Positions 8,283 to 18,399 of a DNA stretch of 64,000 nt are shown piece after piece. The DNA comes from Isochrysis galbana (taxonomy: Eukaryota; Haptophyta; Isochrysidales; Isochrysidaceae), in contig CM030939.1 in assembly GCA_018136815.1 (NCBI GenBank), positions 3,775,419 to 3,839,418 on the forward strand. Direction: 5' to 3'. The translations under genes were made by a program, and so were the position numbers. Within the stretch, counting starts at the first letter, position 1, and the number at the start of each line of letters is the position of its first letter. The notes beneath the pieces were generated by a model, which saw only the letters and a program-made list of their open reading frames with translations, was not told the DNA's origin and did no database searches.

Positions 8283-10133
8283 ATGCATCCACCGCTGGGC
8301 GCTAGGCGATGGTCGGCGCAGGCATCAGTGCGCACCCAGTTGGTTCTGTGTGCAGCAGCAAGCACGTCACCCTACGCGCGCTTCGACTGGACTGCCCACT
8401 TCTATCCCGTCGCATGGGTTCGAGATCTACCAGCCGGCGCGCCTTCGCGAGTGACGCTCTTCGATGAGGACTACGCGGTCGTGCTGCGAGAGGGCGGCCT
8501 TTCGCCACTCGCGATGCGCGACGTGTGCCCGCACCGGCTGGCTGCGCTCTCCGAAGGCCGGCTCACCCAGCAGGGATGGCTGCAATGCGCCTACCACGGT
8601 TGGGCCTTTGATGAGGACGGCGAGTGCAAGGCAGTGCCTCAGGTAGATACGCGCGCAGGAATGGGAGCATTGTGTGCGACAGCTGTGGAAGCCGTCGTTT
8701 CCCAGGGCATGCTGTGGATTTGCCCTTCGCCCAAGGGCAGTCTGACGGAGTTGCCGCCAGTACCGATCGTCCCGGAGATGGACGACCCAGAGTACAAGTA
8801 TACGCCGGTGGTGCGAGACCTTCCCATCGATTATTCGATTCTGGTCGAGAACATTCTTGATCCGGACCACGGCCTTTTTGCGCATCAAATGCCTGGCTTC
8901 GATCTTTACACTGCAACGCGCGAGGATCCGCAGCTGGTTACCATCACTGATGCTCCGATGCTGCGCATCGAGTCACGTGTCCCCGCGAAGCCGAAGCTCG
9001 TCGAAAAGGGCGCAGAGTCCATGACCGCCGCACAAAAGATGTCCTCAGTGCCTTCGGCAGCCACACCATTGCTAATCGGCACTAGTTCATTCACACCGCC
9101 TGCATGCATCGTCACCGGCCGGCGTGATGAGGAGGGTAGATCCTCGTTTCTAACCTGCTTCTTCCTCTCTCCAACTGGAGTTGGCCGCACTCGTTTCATG
9201 TCGGCAGCCGTTGGCAAGGCGCCCATTAGGCCACCTCGATGGCTGGTGCACATCTTCCTTAATCGCTTTCTAGACCAGGTGTTGCTCACATAATCCGCTC
9301 TTGCTTCACGCAACACGCCCTCTCCCTCCTACCGGGAGCATCCACGTTTACGCCAAGGTCTTCTCATGTGCAAACTCAAGCACTTTCCTTTTCTTGTCAT
9401 CGAACAGGATACGTACTTGCTTGCAACTCAGCAGCCGCATGTCCTACGTGCCGAATATGATTGGGCCGTTCGCTCGGGATTCGTCCCAGCTCTTGGCTCT
9501 TCAAGTACTGGGGACGATGCGGCCACCGCCAAGACGAGAACAGCGCCTCCACTACGTCGGTGCATGTATAAGTACCGCTCGCCCACTGAGCGGCTGCTCC
9601 TTGAGGTCGGCAAATTCCTCGATGCATCGCTTCCTTATTGGCCAAGCCGCTACAAGGAGGCGCGACACTTTCACGCAACATGCCCTCCCCGAGAAGTCGT
9701 GCTCAACCGCCACTCGCAACACACGGCGGTTTGCCAAGACTCTAAAGATGCTGTCCAACGATTGCGAGGCGTGCGCAACGTTGCATGGTTCGTAGCTCTC
9801 GTGCTTGCTGTTCGTCGCGTGGCGCAGCTGCCCTTGGAGCTATGGCCATCCGTACCAGCCATCGATGGGGCCTTCTTCTTCAGCTATCTCAACAATGGGC
9901 CCATCGCCGCCACCACCACTGCGGCCATATGCCTGAGTCGGGTCGTTTCAGTTATGGCTTCGTGGATCCTAAAGGTTGCAAGGACTTGCGCGTTGCCCGC
10001 AACTCTTGCAGCGGTTGGATATGCGGCGCACGTTACTATGCGGGAATTCCGCTTTTCCTTCTCGGAACGCGACCGTGATGTATGCATGTCTAGAGTCCCA
10101 TCGGTCTACGGCGATGGTCGCTTGGAGCAATGA
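8283..10133 (+). CDS. Rieske-type pheophorbide a oxygenase-like protein (PAO/TIC55/PTC52 family), plastid
   Basis: join(8283..9278, 9408..10133), 573 aa. The intron is 129 nt, GT-AG, phase 0; splicing joins FLNRFLDQ to DTYLLATQQP, as family members read. The Rieske cluster ligands are C82-x-H84 and C102-x2-H105. The mononuclear iron site is D193-x2-H196-x4-H201 in the motif ENILDPDHGLFAH. The C-terminus has a hydrophobic membrane segment (about 455-475) and a second one further on, as in thylakoid/envelope family members. Family enzymes oxygenate chlorophyll-type tetrapyrroles using electrons from ferredoxin. The C-terminal redox motif, normally HT-x2-C-x2-C, reads HTAVCQDS here, so the second Cys is Ser. 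The N-terminus is Arg/Ala/Ser-rich and may target the plastid. The exact substrate cannot be assigned. Confidence 0.88.
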
Positions 10134-10988
10134 TCGACAAGAGCATTTGCACAATAGGGATGCATGTCTCACTTGTGCCACACAAGCATTTTGCAACAAG
10201 GAATCGGGCAAACGAATGCAATCTCTAGCTTCCTCCTCAACGGATGGCCTCGACAACGTGCATTCCACCTTGCCGGCTGATACTTGCTACTGCCTAGCAA
10301 ATGGTGGAGACTCCCGACGCTTGGGTGGTCGCGGGCCTTGCATGCATTTTCCAAGAAGTAGCACTTCACAACGCCCTCTTATTCTTACTTGACCATCGTT
10401 TGTCACGTCATGCTAGTTGGGGTCTCAATGATGACCTATGAAAAGCGGCGTTGAGACATCGTTGCACATCGGAAGGAACGACTGTAGCATCGTGTAGGGG
10501 TCGTGGGTAATAGTCATCATGTAGTCCTCTTAGGCTGGGTTGTCGCCGGCTGGCCTCCCCCCGCGCGTGGCAGCTAGCAAGCACAACGCAAACTTCACAA
10601 CGCTAGCGCCCATCGCGCTCGAACACTTCGCCTGCGGGGCAACAGGTTGGAATGGTGCCGTGAGTACCGTGAGGGAGCCTCGGTACCCACGGCATGTTGT
10701 GTTCCTGCCGCTCTGAAGGCTGTAGGTAGGAAGACCGCGAAGGCAGCCTCAACGCGGAGGCTCGTCAGCCACGCGTGGACGGCCGCGTTGGGCAGCTGGT
10801 CCTGGTTCTCGATGCCGAGTGCTCGAGTGAGGGCAAATCCTGCGAGGGGCGGGTCGGGATGGTCGGTACGGGGTCTGTGGTAGCCAGGGTAGCTGCGTGC
10901 GCGCGCTGTGAGGAGCTGGGTGTGTGGGTGGGCTGCGGGGGCAATGATGCCAGAGGGTCAAGGGGTGGTCGGACTGTCGGCAGCCCGA
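10134..10988. other. Intergenic, no gene recognised
   Basis: Mixed-composition DNA without repeats shared elsewhere in the window. Frames of 60-138 aa occur on both strands but show no motif and overlap one another. Confidence 0.5.
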
Positions 10989-11205
10989 CACGGCGCTGCA
11001 TCGGGCGGGAATCAAAATGCCGAATGTAGCTTAGATATAAAGGAACCGATCACCCCGCGGGCGCGACCGCCAATTCTTTACGGGTAGAGCGTGAGGGCGC
11101 TTGACGGAGGGGGGGAGGGGGGGGCGAATCGCACCATTTCTTGGCGAAGATTTTCGTCGCGTCAGGTAGCCCCCCCCCCCGAGCTTTTTTTGGGGCATGA
11201 GTGAA
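10989..11205 (+). repeat. Dispersed repeat R1, copy 2
   Basis: Direct counterpart of 509-732 with small indels (loss of AAG before ATATAAAGG; CAATTC for GAAATTC). On the minus strand it follows the gag-like frame without a gap, so it may be the 3' terminal part of the same remnant retroelement. Confidence 0.8.
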
Positions 11206-11988
11206 ATCAACCCGAGACGCAGAGCGAGGGGCGTAAGGGAGCGCCCCCACCGTAGTGCGAGGTGGGGCAGCCGAGTGAGGCGCTGACGGACGCGAAGTCG
11301 AAGGAGGAAGCGGCTTCGGCACCGGAGTGTCCGTCATCTCTTCCGCGGCCGTCGGAGTGGTGGAAGCCCGCAAGGCTATAACATGGGCGTTGAGGCCCGC
11401 TATCATCTCGAGAAGAGCAGTGTGCTCTCGGTCGCGCTTCTCGTCTCGAAGTTGTTGAGCTTCAATCGCGGACTGCATGTAGGCGAGGCGACCGGCCAAG
11501 AGGTCGGCGGCAGAGGGAGCCTCGCTCACGTGTTCCCAAGCGCTGTCTTCGAGGGGGTGGGCATGGGGGTCGAGCTTCGGGTAGCCCGAGGTCCCGAGGA
11601 AGGAGAGCTCTGCTCGCTCGCGGAATGGATCTACGAGCAACGGCTCGTCTGACGGAGCGGTGGATGGCGCCGCGGTGTTTGAAGGGTCTAGCGGAGGCTG
11701 CGGAGGCTCGGAGGAGCCGCCGGATCCGACGAAGTGGACCCCTTGTGGGCCAAAAGAGGTTCCCGCTGCTCCCATGGACAGAGGGGGAGCGGGACTGAGA
11801 GAGGGCGCGGTCGTAGGCGCCAAGGCGGAATTTGTGCTTGTCGAACACGCGATGACTATAGGCTCACAGGCAGAGGGCCGTTCGATCGAGCCGGCAGCTG
11901 ACGCGGTCGTAGAAGGTTCGTTGATTGTTGCTGGCGGGAAAATGTCTGATAGATCACAGTAAGAGTCGGGTCTGAGAGTGTCTGCCAT
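11206..11988 (-). pseudogene. Retrotransposon gag-like N-terminal fragment
   Basis: A minus-strand frame starts at ATG 11,988 (MADTLRPDSY). It gives about 260 aa of Ser/Thr/Pro/Ala-rich sequence followed by a helical heptad-like stretch (residues about 165-215, with AIEAQQLRDEKRDREHTALL), as in the linker and oligomerising region of many LTR-element Gag proteins. It is preceded, on the minus strand, by a leader shared with 62.2 and 62.9 kb. No capsid or zinc-knuckle motif remains, because the frame runs into repeat R1 at about 11,205. I infer a truncated LTR element. The Gag assignment rests mainly on context. Confidence 0.5.
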
Positions 11989-12171
11989 CGAGCACTACGA
12001 GCGATGAGGTAGACTGAAGGTCGGAGGAGGGCGACGCGTGGCGTCGGAGAGTAGAGACGAGGCTAGCTAGCGAGCTAGTGGAAGAGAGAGAGGATGAGAA
12101 TGAGAGCTTCTTAGGTCCGAGGTAGACACGAGAGACTACAACACAAGGACTCAAAAAGTCTGAGGGTACAG

Positions 12172-12400
12172 AACCGCACAAACTACACCAAACAGGGCGA
12201 AAACTAACCACACCTGGACGGACGGTCAGGCGTCGGCACCAGGGTGACTCAGCAACACGCAGACATGCGACAGAGGAGTCGGCACAACGAGGGCAGACCT
12301 CGCTGGGGAGCTACAACCGATGGGCGAGAGAAGACAGAAGACACTCATGGAACATTTGATGACATCGAGAGAAAGTAAGAGAAGAGGCGGTATACCAATC
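12172..12400 (-). repeat. LTR-element leader-type repeat, copy 1
   Basis: About 230 bp shared with 62,212-62,440 and 62,912-63,140, including GGCGAAAACTAACCACA, CTGGACGGACGG, CAGGCGTCGGCACCAGGG, ACACGCAGACATGCGACA-type and CATGGAACATTTGATGACA segments. It lies just 5' (minus strand) of the gag-like frame, so it is probably the LTR or 5' leader of that element family. Confidence 0.75.
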
Positions 12401-12937
12401 GACGAGACCTTGAGGCTTAAAATAACCCACAGATTAGAAGTAAAAGTCTGTCATCGTATGGAATACGACAACTTGAGGTTGCAGTCCCTCTCACGAGGCG
12501 CCTCCCCATGGTGAACACTAATTACTACAAACTTAAATTCATTGCGACCAATCCTGAGATGAGTGCTCCTTCCTCGTGCTAAGTGCGCCCGCCTTCTTTG
12601 CGCACTCACCATAGCCGACGGGGTGGGGGTGGGTGCTCTAGTGTCTATTGAAAGCGTAAGGGTAAGGAGCGTAACATTAGCACTTCTGGCAGCAGCAACA
12701 GCAACAATTAGCAACTATTATCTATCCTAGCGGAATACAGAGAAGTAATGGTCGCTTTAAGGGAGACACAGCAGAGCCCCCCCCCCCCCCCCCAACAAAG
12801 GCCTGCACTCAAGATAACACCGCGCATTAAAAGAGATTGACAAAAGCTAATGAGCAGGCGGCGGCCTTGACAAACAAAGGGAGTCCAGCGAGCGCGCGCG
12901 GGGGGATGGGGTGAGGGGGGTGGGGTGGGGGGAAGCC
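12401..12937. other. Intergenic, no gene recognised; C16-type run
   Basis: Holds a homopolymeric C run at about 12,778-12,793 and a G-rich segment at 12,900-12,945. I see no gene or shared repeat. Confidence 0.5.
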
Positions 12938-14773
12938 CTAGCGTAGGGCCTCTCGTAGACACCGCAGTGCTGCGTCGGCTGTTCGTCTCTCTAGCCTCTC
13001 ACTGCCGCGTGCAGACGGCTCGGGGCGAACGGAGAGTCGCGTCTGTGAGGGGTCTAGGTTGAACCATTGCTGCGCGATCCATTTGTGACCTTTGATCGAG
13101 GCTGCGCGGCCGGCGGCCGCAGCTCTGGGCGGACAGCCACCATGTACTGCGTCAAGGTCGATAGTGAGGTCGGGCCTGGCCGAGAAGAAGAGAATCGCAT
13201 CCCCCTGACGAGGGGAGATGCGCAGAACACGGGAGGGCCCGGGGCCGCAATACTTGTCGAGCCCCTTCCGCAACTCAGAATTCAATATCGCATCGCCCCC
13301 GGCAGCAGCCAGTTTCGACAGGTGCGGCAGGGGAGGATATCCGACCACTCCATTCGCATCCACTTCTACCCGAGGGAAGACCGTTTCCCCTCCTTCAAAA
13401 TCATCGCTGAGATACGTCAGGAGTGTGGCCACCCTCGGCACATTGCCAGCAGGATCGGCATCCAAATGCAGCCCGAAGCTCTCGCCGGGCGCGTACCGAG
13501 CAATCTGCGTGGGCTCGGCCATGGACAAGGGCAGCAGGGCAGCGTCGCTCCACCGACGACGAAGCGAAGAGAGAAGGGGCAGGGATGCATCCGCCTCTTC
13601 GGAAAACGTGAGAGACCATGATGTTCGGTAGGGCGAGTGCACTGACGCAGCCTCACTCGCACCACTCTGGCCCTGCCCGTCGATGGCCGAACCATCTGAG
13701 GCTGCGGTGGCTACGCCCACCTGGGACGGCTGCACGCGGGCGCTTGCGAGCTCGATGAGCTGCTCAGCCTCATTGCGACTTAGCATGTCTCGAAGCAGAT
13801 AGACGCGCGGCCGCTGCGAGAGCAACTGGACATGAGTATTGGTTGGAACGCCTCGCTCCGCAGGCCTGAGAGCTGTGAGTGGGCAGGAGTCCCAGCACGC
13901 GGTGCTCAGGAGGTGAGTCTGCGTGTCCCATGGGCAACTAATCTCGCGAGCCGAGCAGCCTTTGCCCGAGTTTGCACCCCCCGCATCGCGCGTGGTGGCC
14001 AGGCAGGCTGCCACCAGCAAGGAGCCCAAAATTCCAGCCACCCCTACCAATGCTCTCACGCTCACTCGAATCCTCGACGCTCGCGGAAGCCGTAGCAAGA
14101 AGCACCTCACAGGGCCCTGTGGGCTAGATCTGAGCCTTCCAACATCTAGTTCAGTGCACTCAAGCCCCTCCGACGCGCAACACGCCAGGAATTCCGCTTC
14201 GACTTTCCCGTCCTCGGTGCGTTGCGTCTGTGCAACGATGGCGATTGGTGCCAAGGCCCCTGTGTGTGCAGGCGCGCGGCGGAGCAGCGAGGCGATGGTA
14301 GCGGCAAGACAGGGTGCCATCTGGCCATAGACCGAGTTCAGACAATCGCTAGCGAGTACGACGTCAGCTCCGCCGACGGCGGGGCGGAGCGGCTCAGTCC
14401 AGTCGAGCACGTCGCACTCGACACTCGCTCCGCTGAGCAGCTGCCTGTTCTTCTGGATGGTGGCTGTGAGCGCTGGAAGCACTTGCTCCGTATCGGTACA
14501 GACCACCCGCCTCGCCCCGAGTGCGGCGGCCGCCAGCCCACACGCGCCCGTCCCGGCTCCCAGCTCTATGAGCCTGCCGCAGCTCGACAGCCGAGAGCGC
14601 CAACGCCTCCTCGCGAGCAACGAGGCAAGCGCTTGGGCAGCGGGCCAGACCTGGACGGCGAGGAAGTGGTCGGAGAACAGCGGTACCACTTCATCCGGAG
14701 GAGACAGGTCGAGCGATGCCGTGCGCCAAAGGCCGGTGCGGACGGAGAGGCGGGCGCCAGCGTCCGTCGCCAT
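12938..14773 (-). CDS. Fusion of METTL21-like methyltransferase and prolyl 4-hydroxylase
   Basis: 611 aa, intronless. The start is ATG at 14,773 (MATDAGARLS); the frame is open upstream, but that part crosses the promoter-like region. Residues 1-230 form a class I SAM-dependent fold of the METTL21/Methyltransf_16 type: motif I IELGAGTGACGL (69-80), acidic D94/E96 in VCTDTEQ, and VVLASDCLNS with D143. Residues 241-260 are hydrophobic and could span a membrane. Residues 320-575 are a prolyl-4-hydroxylase 2-oxoglutarate/Fe(II) dioxygenase: ARYAPGESFGLHLDAD with H436 and D438, TLLTYLSDDFEGGETVFP, the distal His H544 in DAVHGG, and 2-oxoglutarate Lys K564 in KGHKWIAQQW. All catalytic residues of both enzymes appear intact. 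Lysine (or protein) methylation and proline hydroxylation are thus combined in one chain. Substrates are unknown. The membrane segment suggests a type II ER/Golgi hydroxylase with a cytosolic methyltransferase, which is inference. Confidence 0.85.
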   Translation of the reverse strand: MATDAGARLSVRTGLWRTASLDLSPPDEVVPLFSDHFLAVQVWPAAQALASLLARRRWRSRLSSCGRLIELGAGTGACGLAAAALGARRVVCTDTEQVLPALTATIQKNRQLLSGASVECDVLDWTEPLRPAVGGADVVLASDCLNSVYGQMAPCLAATIASLLRRAPAHTGALAPIAIVAQTQRTEDGKVEAEFLACCASEGLECTELDVGRLRSSPQGPVRCFLLRLPRASRIRVSVRALVGVAGILGSLLVAACLATTRDAGGANSGKGCSAREISCPWDTQTHLLSTACWDSCPLTALRPAERGVPTNTHVQLLSQRPRVYLLRDMLSRNEAEQLIELASARVQPSQVGVATAASDGSAIDGQGQSGASEAASVHSPYRTSWSLTFSEEADASLPLLSSLRRRWSDAALLPLSMAEPTQIARYAPGESFGLHLDADPAGNVPRVATLLTYLSDDFEGGETVFPRVEVDANGVVGYPPLPHLSKLAAAGGDAILNSELRKGLDKYCGPGPSRVLRISPRQGDAILFFSARPDLTIDLDAVHGGCPPRAAAAGRAASIKGHKWIAQQWFNLDPSQTRLSVRPEPSARGSERLERRTADAALRCLREALR

Positions 14774-14840
14774 CGGCGCGGCGTCCGGGGGCGGAAGGCG
14801 GAAAGGGGGGGGAGGGAAGGGGGGAATAAATACCGTGAGG
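14774..14840 (-). promoter_or_regulatory. TATA-like box and pyrimidine-rich leader of the fusion gene
   Basis: Reading the minus strand, GGTATTTATTCC (14,823-14,834) is followed by a C/T-rich run (TTCCCTCCCCCCC and CCGCCTTCC) that ends just before ATG 14,773. A TATA-like element about 55 bases upstream of the ATG implies a short 5' UTR. Confidence 0.45.
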
Positions 14841-14899
14841 GGGAGGCGGAGGCTTGTTCCGTGTAAAGAAGATTCTCGGAGAGGAGGTAGAAGTCGGAG

Positions 14900-14990
14900 C
14901 CTACATGCGAAACACAGGAACGCCGTGTTTCCGTGTTTGTACAAAAGCCAAAAACAGCCGTGTTTCGCCGTGTTTCAAACAACCATGCAC
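14900..14990 (+). repeat. Repeat C (GTGTTT-rich), copy 1
   Basis: It contains AACGCCGTGTTTCCGTGTTTG, AAAGCCAAAAACAG and GTGTTTCGCCGTGTTTCAAAC. A related, partly inverted set lies at 49,475-49,645. Internal copies of GTGTTTC make short direct and inverted repeats. Confidence 0.55.
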
Positions 14991-15249
14991 GTCCGTTGCC
15001 GCTGTCTTTTTCTTTTCTCTTCTGCTTTTGCTCTTCTATCTTCAATGTGGAATGGCATTGGCATTGGAATGGCAGCGTGTCGTTGCTCGTTGCTCGTTGG
15101 CATATATTTTGGGCTTTGATCTTTGATGACTCGCGGCAAGTGCGCCATTTATTTCGACGCATTTGGCGATCGGGCGCGCGTGAGAAAAAACGTTTTGATA
15201 TTCTCGCCACACACGCGGCCTCGCTTTCCTATTTATTTACATAGATCAA

Positions 15250-15403
15250 GGCTAGGAATCGCGATTAATAGGGTAGTTTTCAAAACTGCTGATTAGTAGT
15301 TTCAAAACTGCCGATGATTAATCGGAGGGGTTTTGAAACTGCCTATTAACTGCTTATTAACTGGTTGCCATCGGAGTTTTAAAACCCCTGATTAATAAGG
15401 TGA
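15250..15403. other. AT-rich segment with repeated TTTCAAAACTGC motif
   Basis: The motif TTTTCAAAACTGC occurs twice in direct orientation, followed by GGTTTTGAAACTGCC and several GATTAATA/TATTAACTG words. It directly adjoins the 3' end of the pol fragment on the minus strand and could be retroelement 3' UTR; this is inference. Confidence 0.4.
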
Positions 15404-16558
15404 TTAACACTTAACAGACTCTGAGCCAGGCTCACGTACCGCTAGCGACGCTGGGCCGGCGAGTGGTTCGTCTTCGTGTTCCGGCTCCAGGGATGCTAGC
15501 CGGGAGAGCCCGTCAGCATCCTGATGAACAGCTCCTGGTTTATGTTCGACATCGAACCGGTACTCAGCCAACTTGAGAGCCCACCGAGTCAGCCGAGAGG
15601 CTGGCCCACCGGCTACTTGATCCTTCATGGTATGCAGCCATCGCAGCGCGGAGTGGTCGACGACTAACTTGAACCGACGCCCCCAAAGGTAGGGTCGCCA
15701 ATTTCGGATTGATTCCAAGGCAGCCAAGAGCTCAATCTCGGTCACCGTCCAATGGCGTTCGGCCGAGGTGAGACTGCGAGCGTAGTACCCAACGACTCGT
15801 TCACGGTTATCGTCTCCTAGCTGCGAGAGGATGCCGGCGATACCCAACTTGCTAGCCCCATCGGTCTTGACGATGAAGGGCCGATCATCCCTGGGTGGAG
15901 TCAAGACGGGCTCCGAGGTGATCGCTGTCTTGAGCTCTTGGATAGCTCGGCGACACTCCTCGGACTGGGACTCCTTTGCCACGTCGCAGCCCTTCCGCGT
16001 GAGGGCAGTAAGAGGAGCAGCCTTAGCGGCGAATTGGCGAATGAATCGACGATAGTAGGAGCAAAGGCCGAGGAAAGATCGAACCGCTTCCAAGGAGTTG
16101 ATGGATGACGGGTCGATGTCGGCGACAGCGACAGCTGCGACCTTCTTCGGGTGCATCTTGAGACCTTCCCTCGAGACAACGTGACCGAGGTACTCCGTAG
16201 AGGTGGCAAAGAAGACACACTTGGACATCTTGCAGGTCAGGCCGGCCCACTCTAGCCGCTCGAGAACTAGGTCTAGCCGGTGAAGCATTTGCTCGAACGA
16301 AGCCTGTGCCCTGGCCTCTTCGGAAGGACCCACGCCCGTTGACCAGATGCCCACATCATCGAGGTAAGGCATGCAGATCTCCCACGCTAGCGCACCGAGA
16401 ACGATGTCCATCAAGCGGCACATGTAGGAGGGGCCTGATTGGATGCCGAACGGTAGAAAGTTGAACTCGTATTTGCCGCGGTGGGTCGGGCAACCCCATT
16501 TGGGTGTCTGGACGGGGAACGAACGGCGAACGAAGGGCTGTGGGGCGGCGAGGCGCTC
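15404..16558 (-). pseudogene. Ty3/gypsy-type pol fragment: reverse transcriptase and RNase H
   Basis: The frame opens after a TAG at 16,559-16,561 and gives about 384 aa without an internal stop. It carries RT motifs PTHRGKYEFNFLPFGIQ, the catalytic PYLDDV, CEFL-type KCVFFA, YLGHVVS and the thumb segment VRSFLGLCSYYRRFI. RNase H motifs follow: TDGASKLGIAGILSQ, TEIELLAALESI and DHSALRWL. The N-terminal RT part, protease, integrase and gag are missing, so it is not autonomous. An LTR (16,899-17,688) lies 5' on the same strand. The frame ends within a plausible tether region after DGLSRLASLEPE. Confidence 0.9.
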
Positions 16559-16898
16559 CTAGCGGCCCTAGTGTGTTGGGTTTTAAGAGATTGTTAGACC
16601 TACAAAGAACTCTTCCCTCAGGGAGGGAGCCTAGGCTGCTTGAGTGCAGCGACGCAGCGAACAACGACGGACAACGAAGCTGAGAACAACAGGATACACC
16701 GACTCACGAACACACCGGAATCATTCACCCAAACCAAGCAAATTATCAAGCAACCGCGACCCCAAATCACCGATAACTCAAACACGTCGCGAGAGACGGA
16801 GAGAGAGAGCGAGAGAGAGAGAGAGACTCCGCAGCGACGGCCGGAGCGTGTCTCCGTTGTAACTTCCCACGTAGCGGAGAGTCCGAAGGGGAGCGTCA

Positions 16899-17688
16899 TG
16901 TCGCGCGACCACGGCGATCACTTTGGATACAGATCGCGACGAGATATCTTCACGACAGAGGAAATCTTGCCGTTGAGCGTGAACCTTCTAGACGCTTCTA
17001 ACGAACAACCCTGAGTAGCAACCAAAGGGAAGAAACACCAAAGGGGCCAAGGGCTTGCATGTAGCTTGCATCAAGGGGAAAGATTCCCTCACCTAGGAAG
17101 CGAACCTACACCGATCTCCAAGGGGAGATGGCAAATTAAACCTCAAATCTCGAGCGGCTAGAGCAACCGACTCGCTCGCCAAAACCTTGACCGAGAAGAA
17201 AGAAGCAAGGACCTACAAGCCAAGGGTAGCGGACCTAGGGAATGTGAGAGGAAGTTTCCGAACGCCAACGCGAACGCCAAACGCGGGAAGGCAACGAAAC
17301 CCTAACCAGGCCAAGCAGAACCTACGAAGAACAGGCCTGGACGACAACGAAAGTGAGCAAGTCCCAAGAAAGAACCGGAACCCAACAAGAAACAACAAGC
17401 CTTGCAAGAAGCTAAATAAGCACCCTGAAGGCGCCCCGAGAGCCTGAGACAAGCGCGCAGCGAGCGACAGGCGACCTGGCTCCTTTGAGTCAAGATTACC
17501 CGAAAGGAGGAAACCCGGAATCTAGACCTGACAGACAGGCTAGAAGGAACGAAACGAGAACTCGAATTCTAGATCGCTAGGGACGAACCCTACCAACCTA
17601 GAAGTACCTGAGCTTCACCGTGTGGCCGCACGGCGAAGGACCTGAAGACAAGAGCCTGGAAATCGCATCATCTAGGATGAATGCGACA
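16899..17688 (-). mobile_element. Putative LTR of the Ty3-type element
   Basis: About 790 bp bounded by 6-bp inverted termini, TGTCGC at 16,899 and GCGACA at 17,683-17,688. The outer 160 bp recur inverted at 43,672-43,832, starting at the same TGTCGC, which supports this terminus. It lies 5' of the pol fragment on the minus strand. No convincing tRNA primer-binding site follows the inner end, so that border is less certain. 16,559-16,898, between LTR and pol, has no recognisable coding content. Confidence 0.6.
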
Positions 17689-18000
17689 GCCTGCCCCCCG
17701 AGCTGTGCTCTCAGCCCCCCTGCAAGCCACCTGGGACTTGGGGACCTGAAAGGGTGGTCGCAGGGGCGCGCCATGGGCCCGAGCCGCAAGGAAGAGAGAG
17801 AGGAGAGAGGATGAAGAGGAAGAGGGAAGAGGGAGGGGGAGGGGAGGGGGGAGCGGCAGCTCTCCCCTCCGGCGCTAAGGTGTCTTTTTGCCCTGTTTAG
17901 GTAAAAGAAGACGGGGGGCGCCAGACTTATGACTTAGGAGAGAAGGGTCGCGGCTCGCCGCGGCCTAGTATCACTCGGACATCTGGCTCGTCGGGAGGGG
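17689..18000 (+). repeat. Family A repeat, 3' portion, interrupted by the LTR
   Basis: It resumes exactly at the LTR border with CCCCCCGAGCTGTGCTC and matches 7,400-7,660, including GGACCTGAAG, GCGCGCCATGGGC, GCGGCAGCTCTCCCCTCCGG and CGCGGCTCGCCGCGGCC. The hairpin end is absent, consistent with interruption by the LTR element. Confidence 0.75.
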
Positions 18001-18002
18001 GC

Positions 18003-18130
18003 GAACGGATCACCGTGGGGGGAGGTGGGGGGGGGGGGAGGCGAGCCACCGGACCCTTTCTGAGCCCTTCACCTCAATCCCCCTAGTAGTGCACGGGGGG
18101 AGCCGCCTGATGGCTGGGGGGGAAGGGTCG
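18003..18130 (+). repeat. Dispersed repeat R3, copy 1
   Basis: It shares AACGGATCACCG, a G tract, GCCCTTCACCTC, CCCCCTAGTAGTG and CGGGGGGAGCCGCCTGATGG with 33,307-33,425. In both places it follows a family A copy, so R3 may be part of longer family A members. Confidence 0.75.
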
Positions 18131-18399
18131 GGGGAGTGGGGGTGTAGCAATTATGCTATTATGCTACGTGTAAGTAGAGGTTCCATGCGCATGCGCCGCG
18201 AGTGCGGTGCAAGAATGTTGATAAGGTTAAGTGGAAGTAGTGGTACTAACGCTCAGATGTCTTATTATTATCATTTTGGCATGTCCAGATGCGTGCGCAC
18301 ACATTGTGAACACATTCGTCATGCACAATGCATTAGCTTTCATCGGTTATTTTTTACAAGCTTCAAGCTTTTGAACATGAAGAGGCCTCCCTACCGCTG

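Noticed and set aside
9279-9407. Two separate genes instead of one Rieske oxygenase
   Set aside because: The stop after VLLT lies inside a GT-AG intron; splicing in phase 0 joins the catalytic half to the conserved C-terminal half.
11050-11205. C-terminal end of the gag-like frame (GGGLPDATKIFAKKWCD)
   Set aside because: The same peptide arises from repeat R1 at 560-730, so it is repeat sequence read in frame rather than Gag protein.
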